Below are positions 33,797 to 42,764 of a stretch of DNA of 64,000 nt, piece by piece. A program made the position numbers and the translations under genes. Origin of the DNA: Sphingomonadaceae bacterium (lineage in GTDB: Bacteria; Pseudomonadota; Alphaproteobacteria; Sphingomonadales; Sphingomonadaceae); contig JACKLA010000003.1 of assembly GCA_024236155.1 (NCBI GenBank), positions 1 to 64,000 on the forward strand, given 5' to 3'. The notes under the pieces were generated by a model. The model worked only from the letters and a program-made list of their open reading frames with translations, ran no database searches and was not told the origin of the DNA. Numbering within the stretch: position 1 is the stretch's first letter; every line of letters begins with the position of its first letter.

Positions 33797-35455
33797 TCAA
33801 TCGTCATCATAGACAGGAACTTCGCGTTCGGTGACGCGGAAGCGAATTTTGATTTCACCGTCGGCGGGCACCCTGGCCTGCCAGACATATTTGCCATCCT
33901 TTCTGGCGACACGCCGGGAGAAGCGCGAAAGCGTGTATTGCGTATCGTAGTCCAGCTCATCCGCGAACTCGATCTCGAAGGTGACCGGCCATTCGTAATT
34001 GTTTTCGACCGTGAGTTCCTTTTCCTCCCAGTCATCGCCTTCCTTCCCGGTGTTGTCGATGTCGAAGTCGAGATACAGGTCGTCATCGGGAAGGCTGATC
34101 ACCACCTCCTCATCGACAGCCTTGTCGGCGATATTCGTCTCGCCAATCAACTGCCTGCCAGCGCGGGTCATCTGGAAAAGCGCCATTTGCCCACCGGGCA
34201 GGGGTTCATCAACGCCGGATTGCTTGTCGTTCCTGAAGCGGAATGCGAGTTCGAACTCGCGGTAACTTTCATCGGCGCTGACCTTTGCGAGATAGATCGT
34301 CTCGCCCTCGATCTCCGTCTCGCGCAGGAAGCGCGCTTGCTTCAGGCTTTGTGCGGGTACGGTGCTGCGAAAGGGGAGTGTGTAAAGCTTGAAATCCCCT
34401 ACATCGTCGCGGCGTGCAATGCGGCTTCCGGTCACTATGATGACATCTTCGCTGCCATCATAATCGCAGTAATAGCCCCCGCAATAGCTGTAGCTGACCT
34501 GTATCGGCAGTTGCTTTTCCTCCAGGCTGCCGGGTCCGAACAGGACAGGCCAGTTCTGGCCTGCCGCCGTGCGCCCGGATGGCCAGCAGGTGTAGTCCAG
34601 TTCGATATTGTCCGGACCATACGGATCGTTCCTACGCTCTTCGTAAAACGCGTCTTCTTCTTCCTCGGTCATCGTCGCGCGTGCGACCTGCCCGGCGATC
34701 ACGCTGACTTCGGCACCTTCGAATGTCGTCCGGTCCTTGCTCGCCAGGGTCATCCATCCGGCAAGCTTCAACGACTGGCCATCGGGCGAAAACGTACCGA
34801 CATAGTTCGCCTGCCAATCGAAGTTCATCGCCAGATAAGCGAGCGTAACGGTCATCGTGCCGCCCGGATTGTCTGGCCTGGTCAACATGGACAGGGTTGG
34901 CTTTGCTGTCAGGTCGGTCGGCACCCCGTCAAACAGCAAGGTGTCGATCGTTCCCGTGCAAGCAGCTGTGATGTATCCCCGCGCGGTCTTGAGCACGATG
35001 GCATCGGGCTGCGAAATGATTGTCGCTGGTTCGAAGCTTTGCTTGCCGGTCGTGGGATCGGTGTGGCGCAGGGTGACAACCTGCCCGTAGAATGCATCGA
35101 GCAATCCGCGTTGCGACAGCAAGCGACCATCGAAGTTCTTTTCACGCAATTCCCCGTCGAGCAGGATTGCGCTTTGCGGTTCGATACCGCTGGCTACACC
35201 CTCGAAGCGGACGGTCACTTCACCGGCAGGGATGGTGATGGTTCGCGTTTCCGCGATCATTGCGTAACCGCCGAGGATTTCCTCCTCGTCGTCAAAGTCG
35301 ACTTCCATCGGATATTGGGTGCCGCGGTAGGCATCGCGGTAGAATGTTACAGCAACATCGTCGGCGGCCTTTGAAACCACGATGGGCGTGTCGGCCAGCG
35401 CAGGAGCCGCCACGAGGGTGGCGAGGCAGGCCAGCGCGGTGAGCCAGCGCTGCAC
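33797..35455 (-). CDS. DUF4139-domain exported protein, paralogue A
   Basis: A 552-residue secreted protein with signal peptide MQRWLTALACLATLVAAPAL. The DUF4139 fold runs from about 190 to 552, with YLAMNFDWQANYVGTFSPDG, GWMTLASKDRTTFEGAEVSV and a Glu/Asp-rich C-terminus. The middle carries SEDVIIVTGSRIARRDD (about 335-351), a motif best known from the N-terminal plug region of sphingomonad TonB-dependent receptors and out of place here. The function of DUF4139 is unknown; the protein is probably periplasmic or surface-attached. It forms a tandem with paralogue B (stop and start 4 bases apart) and with the downstream hydrolase. Confidence 0.87.
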   Translation of the reverse strand: MQRWLTALACLATLVAAPALADTPIVVSKAADDVAVTFYRDAYRGTQYPMEVDFDDEEEILGGYAMIAETRTITIPAGEVTVRFEGVASGIEPQSAILLDGELREKNFDGRLLSQRGLLDAFYGQVVTLRHTDPTTGKQSFEPATIISQPDAIVLKTARGYITAACTGTIDTLLFDGVPTDLTAKPTLSMLTRPDNPGGTMTVTLAYLAMNFDWQANYVGTFSPDGQSLKLAGWMTLASKDRTTFEGAEVSVIAGQVARATMTEEEEDAFYEERRNDPYGPDNIELDYTCWPSGRTAAGQNWPVLFGPGSLEEKQLPIQVSYSYCGGYYCDYDGSEDVIIVTGSRIARRDDVGDFKLYTLPFRSTVPAQSLKQARFLRETEIEGETIYLAKVSADESYREFELAFRFRNDKQSGVDEPLPGGQMALFQMTRAGRQLIGETNIADKAVDEEVVISLPDDDLYLDFDIDNTGKEGDDWEEKELTVENNYEWPVTFEIEFADELDYDTQYTLSRFSRRVARKDGKYVWQARVPADGEIKIRFRVTEREVPVYDDD

Positions 35456-35458
35456 GGC

Positions 35459-36928
35459 TCAGAAATCGGTCAGGAAGGTTGCGGTAACCTCGGTTTCGCC
35501 ATTTGCGGGAATGCGGACCTGCCACACACGCTGCCACGGCGTCCGCTGTTCGCCGGGCAGGCTTTCCCCGGTCATCCGCGTTCCGCGTGAAAATCCGTTC
35601 AGCCCATCCTGGATCAATTCGACAGTGACGGGAATATCGCGTGCATTGGTCAGGACATAACGCATTTCGGTACGCCAGAATTCGCGACGCTGGTTCACGG
35701 TGACAACCTCGACCCCGGCATTGCTGACGATCCGGTACTCTGCCGCCTTGGTCCATTCGTCATCGGTCACCCGCTCGCGCTTGTCGACGATCGGACGAAC
35801 CTTCACATCGAAGGCATAGCCGGTGACGATTTTCATGTCCGATCCGGCGGGCGTGTGCGGGATGCGGCTTTCGCCAACGAAACGCGCCTTGCCATTCGCA
35901 TCGCGCATATAAACGCGTGCAACTCCTGCGGGCAGGGCACGCCCAAGGCCGCCTTTCGCGCCGGTGTTGAAGTCGATGATGCTTTCCGCGCTGCCCGGCT
36001 CTTCGGACTGGCATATCCAGTTGCAGCTATACCGGTAGGCCCGGCTTGCTGCGACACCCGCAGCATCGAGGAAGCTGATCTGCTTTTTCTGGTTTGTGGC
36101 AACCGTCGTGCGCCCTTCGATCGGATAGAGGTAAAGGTCGCCAACCGTTTCATCCTCCTCGCTCCGCTCGGTCCCGGCGCGGTAGCCACTGCCTGGATTG
36201 TAGCTGTTGTTGCGGTTGCGCTGCGCCGCACGCTGGTTGAGCTTCACGACATCGCCGGCGGCCAGCGTCAGCTCGGCATCGGGAAAGGCCGTTCCGGTGG
36301 TATTGGTCAGCGTGACCCAGCCCTGCAGGTCCATCGTTCGCCGCTCCTCGTCGAACACGCCGACATAATCCGCATTCCAGCCAAGGCCCGAAGTAAGGTA
36401 GCTCAACCGCAGCGGGCGGGACCCCGCGCGTTCGGAATCGAAGGTCACCGACAGGGTTGGGCTGGCGCGCAGATTCTCCGGGATATCATCGAAAACGACG
36501 CGCACCGGCTGCCCGTCATCGCGCAGCACTTCGATCTTGCCACCAACCTCGATCACCACGCCGCCATTGACTGCCAGAACCCTTGCCTGCTCGGTGGTTT
36601 CGGCACCGGTCGCCGGGTTCCGGCGGATGAGCGTGATGCTTTCCCCTTCAGCCGCCCGCATCAATGACGCGGGGGAAAGCAGGTCGAAGTCGAAGTTCTG
36701 CTCGGCAATCTCGATCGCATCGCCCTCGAGCGAGACCGTTTCGGGTCGGATAGCGGCAGAAACCTCGCGAAACTCGTGATGGACCTCACCGGTCGGCAAT
36801 GTCAGGACGCGCGTATCTTCAACCAGCGCCTGCTGGTCATAGATGGTGATCGAGACTGCGCCCTGATTGCTCTGGGCCCATGCCGTTGACGGAACCAGCA
36901 CCAGCACGGCGGCGACAATTGCGCGCAT
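35459..36928 (-). CDS. DUF4139-domain exported protein, paralogue B
   Basis: A 489-residue exported protein. The start at 36928, after GGGAGAGG, gives MRAIVAAVLVLVPSTAWAQS. Family segments include VSITIYDQQALVEDTRVLTL, LRLSYLTSGLGWNADYVGVF, LQGWVTLTNTTGTAFPDAEL, AYRYSCNW and a C-terminus ending IPANGETEVTATFLTDF. It is the first gene of the minus-strand operon. No TonB-receptor-like motif occurs in this copy. Function unknown. Confidence 0.88.
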   Translation of the reverse strand: MRAIVAAVLVLVPSTAWAQSNQGAVSITIYDQQALVEDTRVLTLPTGEVHHEFREVSAAIRPETVSLEGDAIEIAEQNFDFDLLSPASLMRAAEGESITLIRRNPATGAETTEQARVLAVNGGVVIEVGGKIEVLRDDGQPVRVVFDDIPENLRASPTLSVTFDSERAGSRPLRLSYLTSGLGWNADYVGVFDEERRTMDLQGWVTLTNTTGTAFPDAELTLAAGDVVKLNQRAAQRNRNNSYNPGSGYRAGTERSEEDETVGDLYLYPIEGRTTVATNQKKQISFLDAAGVAASRAYRYSCNWICQSEEPGSAESIIDFNTGAKGGLGRALPAGVARVYMRDANGKARFVGESRIPHTPAGSDMKIVTGYAFDVKVRPIVDKRERVTDDEWTKAAEYRIVSNAGVEVVTVNQRREFWRTEMRYVLTNARDIPVTVELIQDGLNGFSRGTRMTGESLPGEQRTPWQRVWQVRIPANGETEVTATFLTDF

Positions 36929-37013
36929 ACAACCTCTCCCGATTGTTCGATTTGCGAAGCTTATCACGCGTTTGGGGCGAGGCAATCGAATTGCGTGGAG
37001 GAAGTGTGGCAGC

Positions 37014-38150
37014 TCAGTTGTAGAGCTCTCGCAGGATGGCCAGCGCCTTTTCCGCTTCTGCGCGCTCGGGGGTTTCGTCGGCATTGCCGAAACCCCGGTC
37101 ATCGTTCGCGCCAAGATATTGCACGATCAGCCCGTCGCGGCGCGATATGGCCTGCACCTGGTCGAAATAGAGCGCATAGCGCGCCTCTGGCTGCGGGATC
37201 AGCCAGTTGATCTGCCCGCGCACCGGCACCAGCGTTTCGTCGCCCCAGATCGCCTTGGCGCCGTAGCCCAGGCAGTTCACGATCACCGGCTCGTCCACTG
37301 CCAGCGCGCTTGCCCGGTCGGAGAAGCTGCGCTTCACCATCTTACCGCCCTTCAGCAGGAACAGCCGCATCAGCCGGTCGGCATATTCGGAGACGTTGAA
37401 CACCAGCGTCTGCCCTCCGCGAACAAAGCGACCGGGAAAGGGATTGGCGATCCCTTCAACCGCGCCCCACGATGGCGTCAGGCCACGCAGCCGCCTGTTG
37501 ACGTGGAGGAAAGGGCGGCTTTCCTCGACATTCGGCTCCTCGCCGCCGGCAACATTGTATTGCGGCACATACTCAACCGGGTCGCCCGACAGGCCGATCA
37601 TCTGCTGATGGACGGCGTAGGACCGTCGCGACCATCCCTCCCACCGTTCGACGAAGTTCGGATCGATCGCGTCTTCCATTGCGATCCGGCTGCTTGGCGA
37701 CCACACACCCGTTGCGCGGGCAGAGCGGCTGTCGGGCAGGAAATCCTCGGCATAGATGGTGACCTTTGCCCCGCGATCGACCAGCGCGAGTGCAGTTGTC
37801 ATGCCTATCGCGCCTGCACCGAGCACTGCAAAACTGCTCGCGCCGGTTTGCCGGGCGAGGGCGGTCGCCTCCTCAGCGCACCCCCAGCTGAGCGACCAGC
37901 CCGATCCGCCATGGCCGTAATTGTGGATCACGTTCTTCTCGCCGATGCGTTCGAGCTCAAGCCGGGGCCCGGCAGGTCGGAACGGTCGCGCGCAGACCGA
38001 AATCCGCATCAGGCGTGCAGGATCGAATTTCAGCCGTGCAAGCTGCAGCCCGACCGGTGGCTTGGCGAGCGGCACAGGCGGCGTCGCGGTGCAGGCCGTG
38101 AGCAGGCTGACTGCACCACCCAGCATGAATTCGCGCCGTTCGAGCTTCAT
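37014..38150 (-). CDS. FAD-dependent D-amino-acid-oxidase-like protein with leader
   Basis: A 378-residue protein. The leader MKLERREFMLGGAVSLLTAC resembles a Tat/lipoprotein signal (RREFMLGG, then lipobox LTAC). The FAD-binding motif is FAVLGAGAIGMTTALALVDRG (about 110-130), with GVWSPSS and the C-terminal EPVIVNCLGYGAKAIWGD and VRGQINWLIPQPEARYALYF typical of the DAO family. Export with bound FAD would need Tat. The substrate is unknown; a D-amino acid or an amine is likely. It lies 35 bases after cysK on the same strand. Confidence 0.88.
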   Translation of the reverse strand: MKLERREFMLGGAVSLLTACTATPPVPLAKPPVGLQLARLKFDPARLMRISVCARPFRPAGPRLELERIGEKNVIHNYGHGGSGWSLSWGCAEEATALARQTGASSFAVLGAGAIGMTTALALVDRGAKVTIYAEDFLPDSRSARATGVWSPSSRIAMEDAIDPNFVERWEGWSRRSYAVHQQMIGLSGDPVEYVPQYNVAGGEEPNVEESRPFLHVNRRLRGLTPSWGAVEGIANPFPGRFVRGGQTLVFNVSEYADRLMRLFLLKGGKMVKRSFSDRASALAVDEPVIVNCLGYGAKAIWGDETLVPVRGQINWLIPQPEARYALYFDQVQAISRRDGLIVQYLGANDDRGFGNADETPERAEAEKALAILRELYN

Positions 38151-38185
38151 GGTCCCTCCTGCCAGAAGGATGCGAGCCTAACGCC

Positions 38186-39106
38186 TTATGCTTCGGGCAG
38201 GAAGTCCGGCACGGAGAGATAGCGTTCACCCGTGTCGTAATTGAAGCCGAGCACCCGCGTACCCGGTTCGAGGCCGGGCAGCTTGCTGGCAATTGCGGCG
38301 AGGGTGGCCCCGCTCGAAATGCCGACCAGCATGCCTTCTTCTCGCGCGCAGCGGCGTGCCATTTCCTTCGCCGCGTCGGCATCGACCTGGATCGCGCCGT
38401 CGATGACCTGGGTGTGCAGATTGCCTGGAATAAAACCCGCGCCGATGCCCTGGATAGGATGGGGGCCGGGCTGGCCGCCATTGATCACGGGGGAAAGCTC
38501 GGGCTCGACCGCATAGGCTTTCAATCCGGCCCAGTGACGTTTCAGTTCTTCCGCGCAGCCGGTCAGGTGGCCGCCGGTGCCGACACCGGTAATCAGCACG
38601 TCGACCGGACTGTCTGCAAAGTCGGCGAGGATTTCCTTCGCCGTTGTCGCGACATGCACCTTGTAATTCGCCTCATTGTCGAACTGGCTGGGCATCCATG
38701 CGCCTTCGGTCTGTTCGACCAGTTCGGTCGCCCGCTCGATCGCACCTTTCATGCCCTTTTCCTTGGGCGTCAGGTCGAATGTCGCACCATAGGCAAGCAT
38801 CAGGCGGCGTCGTTCGATGCTCATGCTTTCGGGCATGACGAGCACGAGTTTGTATCCCTTCACCGCCGCGACCATGGCAAGGCCGATGCCGGTGTTGCCG
38901 CTGGTCGGCTCGATGATCGTGCCGCCGGGCTTGAGCGCGCCGGACTTCTCGGCATCCTCGATCATGGCGAGGCCGATGCGGTCCTTGATCGATCCACCGG
39001 GATTCGCCCGTTCGTTCTTCACCCATACCTCGTGATCGGGGAACAGGCGTGAAAGGCGCACATGCGGGGTGTTGCCGATGGTGGCGAGGATGGAATCGGC
39101 TTTCAT
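38186..39106 (-). CDS. cysK: Cysteine synthase A (O-acetylserine sulfhydrylase)
   Basis: A 306-residue PLP enzyme making cysteine from O-acetylserine and sulfide. The PLP lysine is in NPGGSIKDRIG. The substrate loop is EPTSGNTGIGLAMVAAVKGY, the phosphate loop VGTGGHLTG, and the C-terminal ISSGATLAAI is conserved. It overlaps the preceding MFS gene by ATGA (39106-39103), so the two are coupled. The MFS protein could export cysteine or a related compound, but that is inference. Confidence 0.97.
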   Translation of the reverse strand: MKADSILATIGNTPHVRLSRLFPDHEVWVKNERANPGGSIKDRIGLAMIEDAEKSGALKPGGTIIEPTSGNTGIGLAMVAAVKGYKLVLVMPESMSIERRRLMLAYGATFDLTPKEKGMKGAIERATELVEQTEGAWMPSQFDNEANYKVHVATTAKEILADFADSPVDVLITGVGTGGHLTGCAEELKRHWAGLKAYAVEPELSPVINGGQPGPHPIQGIGAGFIPGNLHTQVIDGAIQVDADAAKEMARRCAREEGMLVGISSGATLAAIASKLPGLEPGTRVLGFNYDTGERYLSVPDFLPEA

Positions 39107-40407
39107 GCTTTCTCTCCGTCGGTCTTTGGTGCTGCGTGACTATCCAATATCTCGGCAGGCGGGTCAAAGGTCCGTGTGGTGCGCAGTACGGGAAAAATGC
39201 GGCTCCATAGCCCGACCGTCACAATAGCCCCGACCCCGCCAGCGACCACCGCCGCAACCGGTCCGATCAGATATGCCAGCGTTCCGGAGAAGAAATCGCC
39301 AAACTCGTTGGAGGCGCTGATACTCAGATGGCTGACCGATGACACCCGCCCGCGCTTGTCGTCGGGCGTGTGCAACTGGACCAGCGACTGGCGGATATAG
39401 ACGCTGAACATGTCTGCCGCCCCGACGACGAGCAGTGCTGCAAGGCTGAGCGGCATGGAGGTCGAGACACCGAAGACAATCGTCGCCACGCCGAAGATGG
39501 CCACCGCACCGAGCATTGCAGGCCCGACATTGCGCGCGAGCGGCCGGAATGAGAACCATATGCCCGTCAGTGTCGCGCCGATCGCCGGGGCCATGGTGAG
39601 CTGCGCCAGCCCTTCCTCACCCACCTGGAGAATGTCCCTTGCATAGACGGGGAACAATGCAGTCGCCCCGGCGAGGAACACGGCAAACAAATCAAGCGTG
39701 ATCGAGCCAAGCACCATCTTGTTCTGGACCACATAGTGCAGCCCGTCGACGACTTGCCGGATGGGGTGCGCGGTGCCCTTGATATTGGGTTGGGGCACCT
39801 TGCCGATCGTGCCGAGCGAGACAATCGCAATGCCGAACAACCCGGCCGCAACGCCGTAGGGGAGAGCCGGCTCGATTGCGTGGAGATACCCGCCAATGGC
39901 CGGCCCGGCGATCATCCCGACTTGCCACGAAATGGCGCTGAGCGCGATAGCCGTTGGCAGGATGGCCTTGGGCACCAGGTTGGGGGCCAGCGCCGTCATG
40001 GCAGGGCCATTGAAAGCACGAACGATGCCGAGCAAAATCGCAATACCGAACAGCCATGGAATCGAAACCGCCCCGTTCCAGGTCAAGGCGCACAGGGTCG
40101 CGGCGCAGGCGAGTTGGAGCAGGATCGTCGACTGGCCAAGCAGGCGTCGGCTGAAACGGTCAGCCGCCAGGCCGGTAAATGGCGAGAGCACGAACAACGG
40201 GATGAACTGGAGCAGCCCGATCAGTGCCAGCTGGCCAGCCGCGCCCTGCATGCTCATCCCGCCGGTCCGGGCGATGTCGTAGGTCTGCCAGCCGATGACC
40301 AGCATCATCGCATACTGGCCCAGCGTCATTGTGAGGCGCGAAAGCCAATAGGCGCGATAGTTGTGTACCCGGAAAGGGTGCGCCGGTTCTGGAGACGGGG
40401 TGTTCAC
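39103..40407 (-). CDS. MFS transporter (EntS-like)
   Basis: A 434-residue MFS transporter with 12 predicted membrane segments. The GTG start gives MNTPSPEPAHPFRVHNYRAY. Clear helices include FIPLFVLSPFTGLAADRFSRR, which carries the loop 2-3 MFS motif, and IPWLFGIAILLGIVRAFNGP. It resembles the EntS/MFS_3 exporters. It overlaps cysK at the stop, so it is probably cotranscribed. The substrate is unknown. Confidence 0.9.
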   Translation of the reverse strand: MNTPSPEPAHPFRVHNYRAYWLSRLTMTLGQYAMMLVIGWQTYDIARTGGMSMQGAAGQLALIGLLQFIPLFVLSPFTGLAADRFSRRLLGQSTILLQLACAATLCALTWNGAVSIPWLFGIAILLGIVRAFNGPAMTALAPNLVPKAILPTAIALSAISWQVGMIAGPAIGGYLHAIEPALPYGVAAGLFGIAIVSLGTIGKVPQPNIKGTAHPIRQVVDGLHYVVQNKMVLGSITLDLFAVFLAGATALFPVYARDILQVGEEGLAQLTMAPAIGATLTGIWFSFRPLARNVGPAMLGAVAIFGVATIVFGVSTSMPLSLAALLVVGAADMFSVYIRQSLVQLHTPDDKRGRVSSVSHLSISASNEFGDFFSGTLAYLIGPVAAVVAGGVGAIVTVGLWSRIFPVLRTTRTFDPPAEILDSHAAPKTDGEKA

Positions 40408-40490
40408 CGGCTCGCAATGGCAGGCCGGTGACAGTCAGGAAAGCAAGGAAGACTATTCTTGCGTCAACTTGCCTCTTTATGTCGCACGCC

Positions 40491-40829
40491 TCAGCGGCGG
40501 CGGCGCAGTTTCGGATTGGGCTGCAATGTGTCGATCATCATGTCGAAATCGTCAAGCCGGATGATCCGTTCGAACTGGAAACCGGCGCGTTCCTCGCGCA
40601 GCCAGATAAGGTATGCCTCGATCCGGCCAACAACCGGAAGGCGAATGATCACGCGATCACCGCGAGCCAGGTCGCCAGCATTGTCGACCATGAAACCATG
40701 CGCCGAGATATTCGAGATGTGCAGGTTCACATCACCACGATCATGGTGTTCTGCGATAACCGGATAATCCACCGGATGGCGCGCTGCGCGACGCTGATCG
40801 GTTACCGAAAGCTGTGCACGGACTGACAC
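40491..40829 (-). CDS. PilZ-domain protein
   Basis: A 112-residue single-domain PilZ protein that would bind cyclic di-GMP. The GTG start gives MSVRAQLSVTDQRRAARHPV. RRAARH (about residues 13-18) matches the RxxxR motif and NISAHGFMVD (about 40-49) the second half, (D/N)xSxxG. No partner domain is attached, so it is likely an adaptor. It stands alone between the MFS gene and tyrS. Confidence 0.9.
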   Translation of the reverse strand: MSVRAQLSVTDQRRAARHPVDYPVIAEHHDRGDVNLHISNISAHGFMVDNAGDLARGDRVIIRLPVVGRIEAYLIWLREERAGFQFERIIRLDDFDMMIDTLQPNPKLRRRR

Positions 40830-40941
40830 GTTCCATGACCCCTGTTTTGTTTCAACCCAGGGATCGTTAATGCCTTACAAAGCCTGATATTTTGTAAAAT
40901 TTTCTGTTTCAGAACGGGACAAAACAGCGGTTTTTGCAGCT

Positions 40942-42171
40942 TTATCGCGTCAAAATGCCGTGTTTCTTCTTGCCGAGGCTTAACTTCTTTTCGGAACCTT
41001 GTTCGACCTCGACGAGGAAGCCCGGATCGCCGATCGACTCGCCGTCGAGCTTCACTGCACCCTCGGCGATCTTGCGCTTGGCCTCGCCGTTGGAGGCGGT
41101 GAAACCGATCTCCGTCAGCACCGCGCCGATACGCATACCTTCTGACCCGACCGACAGCGTGGGCAGGTCTTCACCCGCACCGCCACCGGCAAAGGTCTGC
41201 GTCGCCGTCGCTTCCGCCGATTTCGCAGCATCTTCGCCGCGGACGAGCTTCGTCACCTCGTTGGCGAGCACGATCTTGGCCTGGTTGATCTCTGCACCTT
41301 CCAGCACCTCAAGACGCTCGATCTCGTCCAGCGGCAGGTCGGTGAACAGGCGCAGGAAGCGGCCCACGTCGCGGTCGTCTGCATTGCGCCAGTACTGCCA
41401 GAAGTCGTAGCTCGGCAGTTGCGCTTCATTGAGCCACACCGCGCCCGCCGCTGTCTTGCCCATCTTGGCACCATCGGCGGTGGTGAGGAGGGGCGTGGTC
41501 AGGCCGTATAGCTCGCGCCCTTCCATCCGGCGCGACAGTTCCATCCCGTTTACGATATTACCCCACTGGTCGCTGCCGCCCATCTGAAGGCGGCAGTCGT
41601 AACGCCGCGCCAGTTCGAGGAAGTCGTATGCCTGCAGGATCATGTAGTTGAATTCGAGGAACGTCAGCGGCTGCTCACGGTCGAGCCGGAGCTTGACCGA
41701 ATCGAAGGTCAGCATGCGGTTGACGGTGAAATGCGGGCCGACATCGCGCAGCAATTCGATATAGCCCAACGTACCGAGCCATTCGTCATTATTGACCATC
41801 ACGGCATCGGTCGGGCCGTCCCCGAAGGTCAGCAGGCGTTCGAACACAGTGCGGATACCCGCGATGTTTTCGTCGATAAGTTCGCTGGTCAGCAGTTTGC
41901 GGCTTTCATCCTTGCCGCTGGGATCACCGATCTTGGTCGTGCCTCCGCCCATCACCACGATCGGCTTGTGCCCGGCCTGCTGCAGGCGGCGCAGCATCAT
42001 GATCTGGACCAAGCTGCCGATATGGAGCGAAGGTGCGGTCGCATCGAAGCCGATATAGCCCGGGATCACCTGCTTCTGCGCCAGGGCGTCCAGCCCCGCA
42101 GCATCGGTCTGCTGGTGGATATAGCCACGCTCATCGAGCAGGCGCAGGAGGTCGGACTGGAAATTGGACAT
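40942..42171 (-). CDS. tyrS: Tyrosyl-tRNA synthetase
   Basis: A 409-residue class I synthetase charging tRNA-Tyr. The start MSNFQSDLLRLLDERGYIHQ at 42171 is conserved. The HIGH-like motif is HIGSLVQIMML, with GGGTTKIGDPSGK preceding. The KMSKS-like motif is GAKMGKTAAG. The C-terminal S4 RNA-binding domain includes GEAKRKIAEGAVKLDGESIG and ends with KKHGILTR. Full length. Confidence 0.97.
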   Translation of the reverse strand: MSNFQSDLLRLLDERGYIHQQTDAAGLDALAQKQVIPGYIGFDATAPSLHIGSLVQIMMLRRLQQAGHKPIVVMGGGTTKIGDPSGKDESRKLLTSELIDENIAGIRTVFERLLTFGDGPTDAVMVNNDEWLGTLGYIELLRDVGPHFTVNRMLTFDSVKLRLDREQPLTFLEFNYMILQAYDFLELARRYDCRLQMGGSDQWGNIVNGMELSRRMEGRELYGLTTPLLTTADGAKMGKTAAGAVWLNEAQLPSYDFWQYWRNADDRDVGRFLRLFTDLPLDEIERLEVLEGAEINQAKIVLANEVTKLVRGEDAAKSAEATATQTFAGGGAGEDLPTLSVGSEGMRIGAVLTEIGFTASNGEAKRKIAEGAVKLDGESIGDPGFLVEVEQGSEKKLSLGKKKHGILTR

Positions 42172-42218
42172 GGTGCTCTCTTGCCTTGGAGCGCGGCGGT
42201 TAGCATGGAGGGGGGACA

Positions 42219-42764
42219 ATGCAAGCGTATCCCCTATCCCATCACCCTGCCTGTCCGCCGTCGAAGGTTCGCGCCGTAGAGGCGCGGGTGGGACAGGGCG
42301 ATCCGCACTGGCTGGCCCTGCGTTGGAAGATCGAGGGTTCCTCGCAACTGGTCCTGCCTTCGCCTTCGGGCAAACGGCGGCGTGACGGGTTGTGGCAAAC
42401 CACCTGTTTCGAACTGTTCCTGAAACCCGAAGGCGGCGATGCCTATTTCGAATTCAACCTGTCGCCCTCGGAGGGATGGAACCTGTACCGCTTCGACAGC
42501 TATCGCGAGGGAATGGGCGGGCATCCGGTACAGCGGAAACCCGTCTGCACCATGCGCCCCGGCAGCAGTTTCGCCATATTCGATGCCACCATCCCGCGCG
42601 ATCTCCTGCCCGAGGGGGATTGCGCGATGGGTTTGAGCGCGGTGATCGAGGAAGAGGGCGGGATCAAAAGCTATTGGGCGGTTGCTCATCCGGACGGTGA
42701 CAAGCCCGATTTCCACGATCCGGCTTGCTTCGCGGCAAGGCTTGCGGCACCCGACGCGGCATGA
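42219..42764 (+). CDS. DOMON-like domain protein
   Basis: A 181-residue soluble protein of the DOMON-like family common in sphingomonads. It follows a strong ribosome site (GGAGGGGGGAC). Recognisable pieces are LWQTTCFELFLKPEGGDAYF, EFNLSPSEGWNLYRFDSYRE and IKSYWAVAHPDGDKPDFHDP. No signal peptide. Its stop overlaps the next gene start as ATGA, so the two are coupled. DOMON folds bind heme or sugars, and the coupling to a NamZ-like gene hints at a sugar ligand, but that is speculative. Confidence 0.85.
   Translation: MQAYPLSHHPACPPSKVRAVEARVGQGDPHWLALRWKIEGSSQLVLPSPSGKRRRDGLWQTTCFELFLKPEGGDAYFEFNLSPSEGWNLYRFDSYREGMGGHPVQRKPVCTMRPGSSFAIFDATIPRDLLPEGDCAMGLSAVIEEEGGIKSYWAVAHPDGDKPDFHDPACFAARLAAPDAA

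Noticed and set aside
36867..38222. Plus-strand open frame of 451 codons
   Set aside because: Antisense to the DAO-like gene; no recognisable motif or ribosome site.
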